A DNA stretch of 64,000 bases from Catellatospora citrea (GTDB taxonomy: Bacteria > Actinomycetota > Actinomycetes > Mycobacteriales > Micromonosporaceae). Shown here in pieces: positions 52,394 through 60,575 of the stretch. Under the pieces are notes generated by a model. It ran no database searches. It saw nothing but the letters and a program-made list of their open reading frames with translations, and was not told the origin of the DNA. The position numbers and the translations under genes are program-made. Every line of letters starts with the position of its first letter. Position 1 is the stretch's first letter. Where the stretch lies: NCBI RefSeq assembly GCF_003610235.1, contig NZ_RAPR01000001.1:62001-126000 (forward strand). Reading direction: 5' to 3'.

Positions 52394-53182
52394 ATGAAGA
52401 AATCGAGGCTCTTCGCGGCCGCGGCGTTCGGCGCCGCGATCGCTGTGTCGATGGCCAGCGGCGCGCAGGCCGTCTTCTACTACGAGGTGCGCTACCAGGG
52501 CACGATGTCGTCGGCGACGACGGTCACCGACACGTCCGGCAACCTCGACGACGGCACCGTCGCGTCCAACAACGGCGGCTCGGTCACCTCCGTCATCGAC
52601 GCCGGCACGACCAACCCGTACCTGCACTTCAGCGGAAACGCGTGCGCGGCCCCGCCGCCGCCGGCGTCACCGTCGTGCGAGCAGTCCAAGATCACCCCGG
52701 CGGTGTCCAGCACCCTGGTCCCCAACAGCTCCGGAGCGGGCACGTTCGCGTTCGGCGCCAGCGTCCGGATCCACAGCGGCGTCGTGAACCCCACCGCCGG
52801 CATGAACGTCTTCCAGTACGGCTTCTTCGGCGCCGGCGCGTCCCAGTGGAAGGTGCAGGTCGACAAGCTCACGCCGAGCTGCCGCTGGGCCGACGGGACC
52901 AACGAGGTGCTGCTGAAGGCCAGCGGGTACACGCTGCCCGACAACACCTGGGTGAAGATGAAGTGCTCGCGCCTGTCCGCGACCAGCTTCGAGCTGCGCG
53001 TCACCGACCCGGCCACCGGCACGCTCCTGACGCCCGTGGTCACCACCACGGCCACCATGGGCGCGATCGTGCCGACCGGTGCCGCGACGATCGGCGCCAA
53101 GAGCATCAACGCCGCCAAGGACGACAGTGTCACCGACCAGTTCCGCGGCGACATGGACGACATCTTCTTCCACCGCGACTGA
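52394..53182 (+). CDS. Secreted LamG/concanavalin-like protein
   Basis: 262 residues from ATG 52394, with GGATGGAG about nine bases upstream. The signal peptide (about 1-27) ends ASGAQA. The mature protein is strand-rich with VTDTSGNLDDGTVASNNGG, YLHFSGNACAAPPP..SCEQSKI, FQYGFFGAGASQWKVQVDKLTPSCRWADGTNEV and KSINAAKDDSVTDQFRGDMDDIFFHRD. The last block (RGDMDDI) and overall form match LamG-type jelly-rolls. Four Cys suggest two disulphides. A binding role outside the cell is the likeliest reading. Confidence 0.7.
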   Translation: MKKSRLFAAAAFGAAIAVSMASGAQAVFYYEVRYQGTMSSATTVTDTSGNLDDGTVASNNGGSVTSVIDAGTTNPYLHFSGNACAAPPPPASPSCEQSKITPAVSSTLVPNSSGAGTFAFGASVRIHSGVVNPTAGMNVFQYGFFGAGASQWKVQVDKLTPSCRWADGTNEVLLKASGYTLPDNTWVKMKCSRLSATSFELRVTDPATGTLLTPVVTTTATMGAIVPTGAATIGAKSINAAKDDSVTDQFRGDMDDIFFHRD

Positions 53183-53190
53183 CCGATGCA

Positions 53191-53227
53191 CCGGCCGCTG
53201 CCCGCCGCACTGGCGGGCGGCGGCCGG
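53191..53227. terminator. Hairpin terminator
   Basis: A 16-bp stem with one G-U pair (53191-53206 with 53212-53227) and a 5-nt loop lie right after the secreted-protein stop and before the convergent LacI gene. Confidence 0.68.
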
Positions 53228-53317
53228 CCACGGTCAGGCGGTGATCGACAGGCTTCCTGACAAGCGCGGAGCGGGTGCCCGCCAGCGGGATCTTTTTGTC
53301 GTAGTCACGCGAAAGCC

Positions 53318-54346
53318 TCAGGAGCCGCCGATTCCGGGGCCCACTTTCGACCTCCGCGCGGTGCTCTGGCGCACGACGAGCTCGGCCGGGAAAAGGTCGC
53401 GGTGCCCGGGTGCGATGTCACCGGACACCAGCAGCCGCACCGCCGCGGCGGCCATCTCCTCCACCGGCAGCCGCATCGTGGTCAGCGGCGGGTTCGTGCA
53501 GATCGCGGCCACACTGTCGTCGAAGCCGATGACGCTGACGTCTTCGGGCACCCGCCGGCCGCCGGCGGTGAGCGCCTGGACCACACCCGCCGCCATCAGA
53601 TCGCAGGCCACGAAGACCGCGTCGAGGTCCGGGTGCTGCTCCAGCAGCCGCTGCGCGGCGTCGTAACCGCCTTCGCGCGTGAACGCGGCGTCGGCGCTGA
53701 TGTCGGCCAACCCCAATCGCTGGGCGGCGCGCAGGTGCCCGATGCGCCGATCGGCGGCGCAGGTGCTGATCGCCGGGCCGTGAATCGCGGCGATCCGGCG
53801 GCGCCCCAGGCGGTGCAGCTGCGTGACCGCCGCGTACGCCCCACCGATGTTGTCGGCGACCATCGCCGGGACCGTGGCCGCGGTCGGCACCAGCGAGACC
53901 ACGCGGCGGCACCGGCGGTGGAACCGCGCGGCCAACGCCGGGGTGATGTCGGACAGCACCGCGCCGAGCGTGACACCGGCAGCGATCTCGTCCAACGCCT
54001 CGGCTGCCGACTCGTGGGTCAGGGCGTGCACCCGCAGTTGCGCGCCCATGCCCTCCAGCAGCGGCATCATCCCGGCCAGGACGCGGCTGTAGTAGGGGTT
54101 CGAGCCCAGCCAGCCGCCGGGCAGGTTGCAGCTCACGGCGATCACGTCGACCACCCGCGGGCGGCCGGAAGCCAGCGCACGAGCCGCCTCGTTGGGCCGG
54201 TAGCCGAGTCTGGCCACCGCCTCGTGGACCCGCACCCGCAACGGCCCGGACGCCCCGGGCGCATTGTTGATCACGCGCGACGCCGTGGCCCGGGACACGC
54301 CCGCCATCCGCGCGACGTCATCGATCGTCGGCTTGGACCTGTTCAT
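53318..54346 (-). CDS. LacI/GalR-family transcriptional regulator
   Basis: 342 residues. The HTH is at about 6-27 (TIDDVARMAGVSRATASRVINN) with the hinge LGYRPNEAARALASGRPRVVDVIAV. A periplasmic-binding-protein-like sensor follows (LTAGGRRVPEDVSVIGFDDSVAAICTNPPLTTMRLPVEEMAAAAVRLLV). The SRATASRVIN recognition helix fits operators with a central CG or GC. The likely own operator GAGAGCGCTCTC lies 57 bp upstream; the glycosidase palindromes at 34 kb are a different sequence. Confidence 0.95.
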   Translation of the reverse strand: MNRSKPTIDDVARMAGVSRATASRVINNAPGASGPLRVRVHEAVARLGYRPNEAARALASGRPRVVDVIAVSCNLPGGWLGSNPYYSRVLAGMMPLLEGMGAQLRVHALTHESAAEALDEIAAGVTLGAVLSDITPALAARFHRRCRRVVSLVPTAATVPAMVADNIGGAYAAVTQLHRLGRRRIAAIHGPAISTCAADRRIGHLRAAQRLGLADISADAAFTREGGYDAAQRLLEQHPDLDAVFVACDLMAAGVVQALTAGGRRVPEDVSVIGFDDSVAAICTNPPLTTMRLPVEEMAAAAVRLLVSGDIAPGHRDLFPAELVVRQSTARRSKVGPGIGGS

Positions 54347-54402
54347 GTGGCACCTGCACCCTCCGCCGCGTTCGGGGATAGCGGTATTCCGACGATACGG
54401 GC

Positions 54403-54414
54403 GAGAGCGCTCTC
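54403..54414. promoter_or_regulatory. LacI-type palindrome in the regulator's promoter region
   Basis: GAGAGCGCTCTC is a perfect 12-bp palindrome between the LacI gene (start 54346) and the divergent HEAT-like gene (start 54454). It resembles CebR-class boxes (TGGGAGCGCTCCCA) and may mediate autoregulation. Confidence 0.65.
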
Positions 54415-54453
54415 ACAGATAGCATCTGTCGGGCGCTGCGTACACTCTCGACG

Positions 54454-55344
54454 ATGAGCGATGGCCCGCTGGCCGGTCTCGACGCGGTGGCGTGGCATCT
54501 GCTGCACCACGCCTACGGCCCCGCGACGGACGTGCCCGACCAGCTTCGCGCGCTGCGCAGTCCCGACCCGTCCCGGCGTGCGGAGGCGCTGTCGCGGCTG
54601 TTCGGCAACGTCTATCACCAGGGCACCAGATGGCAGGCCAGCCAAGCAGTCGTGCCGTTCTTGGTCGCACTGGCCGACGATCCCGAGACGCCGGACCGGT
54701 CCACTGTCGTCCAACTGCTGCGCCGGATAGCCGTCGGCGACCGACGTGACGACGAGTTGCCCTTCGACGCCCAGCGAACCTTCGCGGCAGGCAAGGCGCT
54801 CGACGGCGCAGACCACGACGAGATCATCCGGCGGTTCCACGCCGAGGAGGAGATGGCGGACGACGAGGTCGAGGTGCTGAACGCGGCGGCTGTCCGCTGG
54901 GCGGCCGACAGCTACGTCAGCGCCGCGGCCCGCCTGGCCACGATCGTCGGGTGGGTGTCGGACCCCGACGACCAGGTGGCCGCCCACGCCGCGGCCCTGG
55001 CGGCCTGGTTCGAACCCACGGCCGCGCTGGTGGCCGCCCTGATCGCGGTGACCGAGCACCGGGCACGCCCCAGGGCCAGTGCGAACCTGGCCCTGGCGTA
55101 CGTGCCCACCGCCGACGCGCGTATCGACCGAAAACTACGCGAGTTGACCGGTTCGAGCATCGGGACGGTCGCCATCACCGCGGCCGTCGCCTCGGCGTAC
55201 CGGGACGGCGGCGCGATCTCCGAGCCTGCGCTGTCGACCCTGATCGAGGCCTCGGAGCGGAACGACCTCGAAGCAGTCGTCGGCTGGGACCGCCACCCGC
55301 GCGGCTTCGTGATGCTGGCCCTGCAACGCCTCGGCCTCGGCTGA
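54454..55344 (+). CDS. HEAT-repeat-like protein of unknown function
   Basis: 296 residues, all helical, with short repeats (LAALRSPDPSRRAEALSRLFGNVYHQGTRW, WQASQAVVPFLVALADDPETPDRSTVVQLLRRI, TIVGWVSDPDDQVAAHAAALAAWFEPTAALVAALIAV). It matches the general pattern of HEAT/ARM arrays in actinobacterial orphan proteins, which usually bind other proteins. No catalytic motif or membrane segment. Confidence 0.7.
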   Translation: MSDGPLAGLDAVAWHLLHHAYGPATDVPDQLRALRSPDPSRRAEALSRLFGNVYHQGTRWQASQAVVPFLVALADDPETPDRSTVVQLLRRIAVGDRRDDELPFDAQRTFAAGKALDGADHDEIIRRFHAEEEMADDEVEVLNAAAVRWAADSYVSAAARLATIVGWVSDPDDQVAAHAAALAAWFEPTAALVAALIAVTEHRARPRASANLALAYVPTADARIDRKLRELTGSSIGTVAITAAVASAYRDGGAISEPALSTLIEASERNDLEAVVGWDRHPRGFVMLALQRLGLG

Positions 55345-55511
55345 ACCACACCTCGCCGGCGTACGACCCGGGCGGCTCGCTGTCCAGTCCGGCTGCGTGA
55401 GCAGCACCCTCGCCGACGGTGCTACCACCCTCACCCACGGCGGTGCCTGATGGTGGTAGAAACACGGTCTGTGTCCCGCGTCCGGATTTCTTTCCCACGC
55501 AAGGAGTTCAA

Positions 55512-56240
55512 GTGACGGCGGTGGCGGCGACCGCGGATGCACCGCGCGACAGGACGCTGCTGCTGTCGGCGCTCGGCGTGCCGTTGGGCACGCTCGCGTT
55601 CCTCGGTGACGAGCTGCCGGAGGCGGCGGGCCGGATCGTGCTGACGCTGACCAGCAACGGATTCGCCTGGGGCACGGCCGCGCTGGTGGCCGGATACCTG
55701 GTGCGCCGCGCCCGCCGAGCCCCCGTGGTGGCGACTGCGCTGCTGCTCGTCGCCACCACGGCGTACTACGGACTCATCCTGGTCGTCTCTCGCCGGTGGA
55801 GCGGGGCGACACTGGAAGACGGCTCGTCCGCCGACGTCCACGGGCTGCTGTCGATCGCTCGGGCAGCGGGCTTCTGGCTGCTGCTCTCCGTGGGCGCCGG
55901 CCTGATGTTCGGCAGCCTCGGCCACTTCATCAGGAACGGGCCACGCCACCGATCCTCGGCGGCCGCAGGCCTCGCCTTCGGCATGCTCGCCGCGGAAGGG
56001 CTGTACCAGCTCAGCCACGACTACTACTGGCCTGTCACCAACGACTTCGTCCGGGCGATCGTCGTGTCGAACGCGGTGACCGTGGTGCTGTCGCTGGTCG
56101 TCACCGTCGTGTTGTCGGCATCCCGGAGGGCACGTGGGTCATGGTGGGCCTACCTGGGCTCCGCCGTGGTCGCAGGAGGACTCGGCATTGTGCTGTGGGG
56201 CCTCGTCGACGCTGTCAGAGGCACCGGCTTCGGCGGGTAG
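55512..56240 (+). CDS. Six-helix membrane protein (DUF6518-like)
   Basis: 242 residues from GTG 55512, with AAGGAG five bases upstream. About six membrane helices: LGVPLGTLAFLGDELPEAAGRIVLTL, VVATALLLVATTAYYGLILVVS, GFWLLLSVGAGLMFGSLGHFIR and AAAGLAFGMLAAEGLYQL among them. I associate this pattern with DUF6518 but not firmly. No known activity. Confidence 0.6.
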   Translation: MTAVAATADAPRDRTLLLSALGVPLGTLAFLGDELPEAAGRIVLTLTSNGFAWGTAALVAGYLVRRARRAPVVATALLLVATTAYYGLILVVSRRWSGATLEDGSSADVHGLLSIARAAGFWLLLSVGAGLMFGSLGHFIRNGPRHRSSAAAGLAFGMLAAEGLYQLSHDYYWPVTNDFVRAIVVSNAVTVVLSLVVTVVLSASRRARGSWWAYLGSAVVAGGLGIVLWGLVDAVRGTGFGG

Positions 56241-56291
56241 CACCGGATCCACGCGGCGATCCGACGGTGGAGCGCTCGCCTGCCTGCCGTG

Positions 56292-57365
56292 TCACCAGCT
56301 GATTCCGGCCGCAACCGGCAGGTGGTCGCTACCGGTGGCGGGCAGCACCCACGATTTCACCGGCCGCACTCCTCTGACCAGGATGTGGTCGATGCGCACC
56401 AGTGGGAACGCGGCCGGCCAGCTGAAACCGAAGCCGTCGCCGGCCTCGTCCTGGACCGAGACCAGCCGCGAGGTGAGGTCGGCGAGCGCGCGGTCGTCCG
56501 TGGTGCCGTTCAGGTCGCCGAGCAGCACCACCCGCTCGTTCCGCTCGGCGGCGACGGCCTCACCGATCGCTTGCGCGCCGCGGTCCCGGTCGCCGGTCCC
56601 GAAACCGTTCGCGGCAAACAACCGCACCGATCCCAGGTGGGCCACGTACACCGCCAGTGGACCGTGGTTCGTGGCCACCGTGGCCCGCAGTGCCCGGTTG
56701 TAGGCGAGCTTGACGTCGGCCGGCTTGGTGGCTCCCAGCGGTCCGACGTCCTGCCTGGTGTCGACCGGTTGGGTGTCCGACAGCGGCAGTTTGCTCCACA
56801 GGCCGACCGTGCCCTGCACCGTGTGGAACGGGTACGCCTCCGCCAGCCCCTGCTCATAGCTGCCCCGGGCCTGCTCGCTCAGCTCCACCAGGGCCAGCAC
56901 GTCTGCCCCGGAGGCGGCCAGGTCGCGGGCGGTGCCGGCCGGGTCGGGATTCTCGGCGCCGACGTTGTGCTGGGCCACCGTGAGGTCGGCGCCGGGGTGG
57001 GACTTGTCGCCGAGCAGTCCGCCGAAGAGGTTAAGCCACACGATGACCGGCAGCAGCAGCGCGGCCACCGCGGAGGCGGAGCGGCGCCACAGCGCCCCGG
57101 CCAGCAGCATCGGGATGAACAGGCCGAACCATGGCAGGAAGGTCTCGGCCAGGCTGCCGAGGTTCCCGATCCCATTCGGGATCTTCGCGTGCAGCAGCAT
57201 GAACAGGGCCAGCAGCAGCGCCAGCGCCGCGAGCACCAGGCCGCGCCTCCAGGAGCCCGGCCGGCAGGCGGCGCGTATCGCCCGGCGGACGCCCGGGCGC
57301 CCGGATCCCGTGTCCTGGCGGTCGGCGCCGTCCTGCCCGGTCTCCGCCGTGCCCACCTGCGTCAT
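56292..57365 (-). CDS. VanJ-like membrane endonuclease/exonuclease/phosphatase (EEP) family protein
   Basis: 357 residues from ATG 57365, with GAGGA seven to eight bases upstream. Three N-terminal membrane helices (about 44-118) place the catalytic domain outside. EEP residues are seen in order: TVAQHNVGAENPD, LALVELSE (metal Glu), AVYVAHLGS, LLGDLNGT, RIDHIL and GSDHLPV (final His). This fits the VanJ group; Streptomyces coelicolor VanJ is known for teicoplanin resistance. A phosphatase role on lipid-linked wall precursors is inferred. It carries the same leader as the VanY-like gene. Confidence 0.85.
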   Translation of the reverse strand: MTQVGTAETGQDGADRQDTGSGRPGVRRAIRAACRPGSWRRGLVLAALALLLALFMLLHAKIPNGIGNLGSLAETFLPWFGLFIPMLLAGALWRRSASAVAALLLPVIVWLNLFGGLLGDKSHPGADLTVAQHNVGAENPDPAGTARDLAASGADVLALVELSEQARGSYEQGLAEAYPFHTVQGTVGLWSKLPLSDTQPVDTRQDVGPLGATKPADVKLAYNRALRATVATNHGPLAVYVAHLGSVRLFAANGFGTGDRDRGAQAIGEAVAAERNERVVLLGDLNGTTDDRALADLTSRLVSVQDEAGDGFGFSWPAAFPLVRIDHILVRGVRPVKSWVLPATGSDHLPVAAGISW

Positions 57366-57398
57366 CGTCTGTCCTCGCTCACTGCCGGTCACCGCTGG

Positions 57399-57474
57399 TC
57401 ACTTCACCACGCAGCGTGTTACCGGACCGTGAGCGACTCACCAGACATGGTCTTCGCCACCGTCTCTGCACGCA
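57399..57474 (-). promoter_or_regulatory. Conserved 5' leader element, copy 2 (VanJ-like gene)
   Basis: Counterpart of 18191-18267. On the + strand: inverted repeat 1, CACGCAGCGTG (57408-57418), ten bases, then GTGA-N5-TCAC (57429-57441), exactly the same spacing as copy 1. It lies 34 bp upstream of the VanJ-like ATG. Copies outside these two genes were not found in the window by eye. Confidence 0.65.
57419..57448 (-). CDS. Putative nine-codon leader peptide, copy 2
   Basis: ATG to TAA, encoding MSGESLTVR, aligned without gaps to MCGDRFTLP of copy 1. Gly3, Thr7 and an acidic residue at position 4 are shared, and the hydrophobic positions 6 and 8 are kept. The TAA abuts the palindrome. Whether it is translated is unknown. 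Confidence 0.45.
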   Translation of the reverse strand: MSGESLTVR

Positions 57475-57576
57475 GAGCGACACCGATCCTGGCAAACCAC
57501 ATCGTCACCCTGGCCGGGGGCTGCACCTGCACCAGCTCGTCGACCCGGACGCGGTCGCCGCCATGATCGAGAAATA

Positions 57577-57612
57577 GGATAGGCGGCCGCACCTGGGTGT
57601 GGCCGCCTATCC
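57577..57612 (-). terminator. Hairpin terminator after the COG4315 gene
   Basis: A 17-nt-arm stem with one G-U pair (57577-57593 with 57596-57612) lies 62 bp downstream of the minus-strand stop at 57674. A very short loop is expected. Confidence 0.6.
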
Positions 57613-57673
57613 GCTCCCCCGGCGCCGGCTGCGCTGCTCGTGACCGGGTCGAGCGATGACGTCGTGCCCTGCG

Positions 57674-58156
57674 TCAGGTGATGGCGTCGCCGGTCGGCGC
57701 GACCAGCCACCACAGCGCACCGAAGCCGTTCACGCCCTGGCCGTTGGTCTGGCCCGGCGCCGTGTCCTTGATGAAGTAATAGAGCGGGTGATCGTTGTAG
57801 AGGACCTGCATCGAGCCGTCGTCGCGAGCGACCGTGCTCAGCTTGTCCGCGGTCACCCCGGCGCCGGCCTTCGGCGCACCCGTCGTCACCAGCGGCGGCC
57901 AGGCGACCGCGCACTCGCCGGTGCAGGTGGACTTGGCGCTGGTGTCCGCCACGAACAGGTACAGTGCCCTGCCCTGGCCATCGGTGAGATACGTGCCCAT
58001 CGGTCCGGTGCTCGTCTGCACCGTGACCTCTTCTGCCGTCGTCGCGCGGAGCGGGTTTTCGGCGACCGCGGTCGTCGCGGCCCCCAGCACGGCCGCCGCG
58101 GCGAACGCGAGTATGACCGTCACCCTGCCCAGCCCGTGTGCTGCCTTCGGGCCCAT
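57674..58156 (-). CDS. Secreted COG4315 repeat protein
   Basis: 160 residues from ATG 58156, with AAGGA seven bases upstream. The signal peptide (about 1-39) ends TTAVAE. Two copies of the Lipoprotein_15 motif follow: TYLTDGQGRALYLFVADTSAKSTCTGECAVAWPPLVT and LYNDHPLYYFIKDTAPGQTNGQGVNGFGALWWLVAP, with the Yx[FWY]xxD signature (LYLFVAD, LYYFIKD). No lipobox Cys is seen, so it is probably freely secreted. The family often sits beside ECF-sigma or metal-stress genes; its function is unknown. Confidence 0.85.
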   Translation of the reverse strand: MGPKAAHGLGRVTVILAFAAAAVLGAATTAVAENPLRATTAEEVTVQTSTGPMGTYLTDGQGRALYLFVADTSAKSTCTGECAVAWPPLVTTGAPKAGAGVTADKLSTVARDDGSMQVLYNDHPLYYFIKDTAPGQTNGQGVNGFGALWWLVAPTGDAIT

Positions 58157-58389
58157 GTCGGAGTCCTTTCGCAAGATCTTCCTGACGTGCCAACCCTACG
58201 CCCGCAATGACCTGGATGATGACGGTTCGCGCTCACCGACAACGAGGCCGGAGCCCGCGTCCGGGCGGGCCGCATTCTCCACGCCACGCGCTGACAGGAT
58301 CACCTGATCCGCTGATCGCGTAACAACCGGGTTGCGGCCCATGCCCGGGGCGTCATCGCGTCCAGGGCCGGCGGTGCCAGAATCGGTTC

Positions 58390-58956
58390 GTGCGCAACGA
58401 GCAACGCCTACCAACGAGGACGCCCGAATCGCGCGCATTCGCGGAACGCGTACAGACCGTCATGGGCCTGACCGCGCGCCTGAATGCGCTTCCGTTCGAT
58501 GACCTGGACGCGCGCAGGGCGTTGCTCACCGAGATCTTCGGCAGGCCCGTCCCGGATTCTCTGTCCATCCTGCCCCCGTTCTATTGCGACTACGGGCTCG
58601 GCGCATCGTTCGGGGAGCGCGTGTTCATCAATCAGGGATGCTTCTTCCTGGACTACGGGGGGATCACCGTCGGCGACCGCGTCCTGATCGGCCCCGGAGT
58701 GACGCTGAGCACGGCGGGCCACCCGGTCGAGCTCGACGAACGCTACGACTTCATCACGCACGCACCCATCGTCATCGAGGATGACGTATGGATCGGCGCT
58801 GCGGCCACGGTCACCCCTGGCGTGACGATCGGCCGGGGCTCGGTCGTCGGCGCGGGTGCCGTTGTCGCGAAGGATGTGCCACCGCTGAGTGTGGTGACGG
58901 CAACGAGCGTCGTCGAGCGCAAGCGCCTGAAGCCGGCGCCCACCGCAACCTCCTGA
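58390..58956 (+). CDS. Sugar O-acetyltransferase (maltose/galactoside type)
   Basis: 188 residues from GTG 58390. The N-terminal Mac helix region (about 10-55: AFAERVQTVMGLTARLNALPFDDLDARRALLTEIFG) precedes a left-handed beta-helix of hexapeptide repeats (FINQGCFFLDYGGITVGDRVLIGPGVTLSTAGHPVE...VIEDDVWIGAAATVTPGVTIGRGSVVGAGAVVAKDVPP). The STAGHPV loop carries the catalytic His. It acetylates sugars or related hydroxyls with acetyl-CoA. Confidence 0.92.
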   Translation: MRNEQRLPTRTPESRAFAERVQTVMGLTARLNALPFDDLDARRALLTEIFGRPVPDSLSILPPFYCDYGLGASFGERVFINQGCFFLDYGGITVGDRVLIGPGVTLSTAGHPVELDERYDFITHAPIVIEDDVWIGAAATVTPGVTIGRGSVVGAGAVVAKDVPPLSVVTATSVVERKRLKPAPTATS

Positions 58957-59112
58957 GGCGTATCGGCCCACCGCGTACACCGACAGAAGCGCGCGTCGAT
59001 CGGGTCCGGCCCGAGTCGGCCGCCGCCAACCCGTCTGTCGCCGATCCGAGCACGCGTCGGGTGTCCGGTGCACAGGGGTTCACCGACCCACGGGACCAGC
59101 ATCGATCGCTGC

Positions 59113-59176
59113 CGTGTCCGGTATTTGTCGGGATCAGACACTCCACACCCCACCATCGGATCTACTGGGAGCCACC
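59113..59176 (+). promoter_or_regulatory. Duplicated leader sequence, copy 1
   Basis: Matches 62659-62717 with conserved blocks CGTGTCCGGT, CGGGATC, CCCCAC and ATCGGAT. It lies 60 bp before DUF5317. Because a similar leader precedes the second peptide locus directly, it is likely the shared promoter/leader of these loci. Confidence 0.55.
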
Positions 59177-59235
59177 GGACGAGAGGAGCCGCGAATGACC
59201 GGACCCGACGCCGTCGGGGCCCACCTGGTGGCACG

Positions 59236-59820
59236 ATGTCGATCTACGGTCTGATCCTGCTCATCGCACCACCGGCGGTGGGCGTCATCGTCGGCTACGC
59301 CTGCGGGGGTCGCCTCGGCGAGCTGCGTTACATCCGGCTGTCGGCACTGTGGCTGCTGTGGCTGGCCGCAGCCGTCCAGGCGGCGCAGTACTACGTGACT
59401 CCCCTGCGGCATCCCGCCCTGCTGGTCGTGGTGTTCGGCCTGGTCCTGTGGTGGCTGGCCAGGAACCTTCCGACCTGGCCGCTCGCGATCCGCGTCGCCG
59501 GCGTCGCCATCACGGTCGGTGCCCTCGCCAACGGACTGACCATCGCCCTCAACGGGCGCATGCCGTACGAGCCGACCGCGGCCGCAGCAGTCGGCCTGCG
59601 ACCGGACCTCACCACACCCAAGAACGAACCCGCCGACGACGCGACCCGACTCGCCTTCCTCGGCGACACCATCCCGGTGTCGCCGCTGAACAAGGTCGTC
59701 AGTGCCGGCGACGTGCTCATCGGCGCCGGGACCGTCGCGCTGACAGCGCTCGCGATGCGCCGCCGCCGCCACGACCAACCCGATCCGATACCCCAGCTCA
59801 CGACAGGAGGTGAAACATGA
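59236..59820 (+). CDS. DUF5317 membrane protein
   Basis: 194 residues from ATG 59236. About five membrane helices. Typical pieces: GYACGGRLGELRYIRLSALWLLWLAAAVQAAQYY, LALVVFGLVLWWLARNLPTWPLAIRVAGV, ALANGLTIALNGRMPY and VSPLNKVVSAGDVLIGAG, as in DUF5317 (GGRL start, NGxMP, VSAGDVL). No activity known. Its last codon overlaps the first tiny peptide gene (ATGA), so the two are translationally coupled. Confidence 0.85.
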   Translation: MSIYGLILLIAPPAVGVIVGYACGGRLGELRYIRLSALWLLWLAAAVQAAQYYVTPLRHPALLVVVFGLVLWWLARNLPTWPLAIRVAGVAITVGALANGLTIALNGRMPYEPTAAAAVGLRPDLTTPKNEPADDATRLAFLGDTIPVSPLNKVVSAGDVLIGAGTVALTALAMRRRRHDQPDPIPQLTTGGET

Positions 59821-59924
59821 CCCTGACCATCGTCCGGCACCGGGCCTTCTACGCGCTGCTCACGTTGGCATCGCTGGCCCTGCTGCTCTACACCATCGGC
59901 GCACCGATGACCGAAGGAAGCTAG
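59817..59924 (+). CDS. 35-residue single-helix peptide, locus 1
   Basis: ATG 59817 follows AGGAGG five to six bases upstream and overlaps the DUF5317 stop. The peptide is MTLTIVRHRAFYALL, one membrane helix (TLASLALLLYTIG), then APMTEGS. The near-identical twin at 62759 has changes at seven codons, of which four are silent, which supports coding. Too short to appear in routine gene calls. It could be membrane-embedded or exported. Confidence 0.75.
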   Translation: MTLTIVRHRAFYALLTLASLALLLYTIGAPMTEGS

Positions 59925-59930
59925 GAGCGC

Positions 59931-60014
59931 ATGCGAATCCGCATCATCATCGCGCTCGCCTCGCTGGCGACGCTGCTCTACACGGTCGGCGCACCGCACG
60001 AACACGGAGGCTGA
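59931..60014 (+). CDS. 27-residue single-helix peptide, locus 1
   Basis: ATG 59931 follows AGGAG. The peptide begins MRIRIIIALASLATLLYT, continues VGAP and ends HEHGG. Only six bases separate it from the previous stop. Twins at 62875 and 62962 keep LLY-x-VGAP-x-x-HGG, with third-position changes dominating between the closest pair. A terminal Gly-Gly is shared by all three 27-residue peptides. Confidence 0.75.
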   Translation: MRIRIIIALASLATLLYTVGAPHEHGG

Positions 60015-60127
60015 TCCGGGCTTGCCCGACATGCGGTGCGGTCGGCGTGTCGCCGCCCGCACCGCCCCGTCAGCCCGTCCGCGTCACCAGCTGCCCTGCC
60101 CGGCTGACCGGGGCCGGAGCTGGTGTG

Positions 60128-60490
60128 TCATCGGTCGCGGACGAGTCGGACGAGCAGCTCGGTGTCCTGATTGTTGCCCACGAACTCCGAGAACTCGCCG
60201 GCCGCGAAGGTCCAGCCACCCTCGGCGATGATCGCGCGGAGCCTGTCCAGCGGCACTCGAACGGCCGCCGCGGGCATCTTCCACTCTCCGACGACGACCT
60301 GCTCGGCCCGTTCGGCGAGGGCGTCGAGCGTGTCGAATTCGTCCGGCTCGACATCGTCGACCTCGAACCAGTCGCCCTCGGCGGCCACCCGCAACAGGGT
60401 CGCCTCGCCCGCCTCCGGTCCGTCGATGTCCTCCTCGATCCAGTCGTGTTCGAAGTAGGAGAAGCGGAGAAGGACGCTCTGCGCTGTCAT
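60128..60490 (-). CDS. Small acidic protein of unknown function
   Basis: 120 residues from the ATG giving MTAQSVLLRFSYFEHDW; a longer frame upstream is basic and unlikely. Very acidic (DIDGPEAGEATLLRVAAEGDWFEVDDVEPDEFDTLDALAERAEQVVVGEW), with a short hydrophobic strand pattern in the C-terminal part. No family recognised. It lies between locus 1 of the peptides and the ABC permease. Confidence 0.6.
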   Translation of the reverse strand: MTAQSVLLRFSYFEHDWIEEDIDGPEAGEATLLRVAAEGDWFEVDDVEPDEFDTLDALAERAEQVVVGEWKMPAAAVRVPLDRLRAIIAEGGWTFAAGEFSEFVGNNQDTELLVRLVRDR

Positions 60491-60575
60491 CCGCGCATCG
60501 TACGACCGCCGGTGACGACGTCGGCGCCCCGGCGGCATGCTGCCGCAGGGGCGCCGAACGGCGCTCTGCCTGTCG

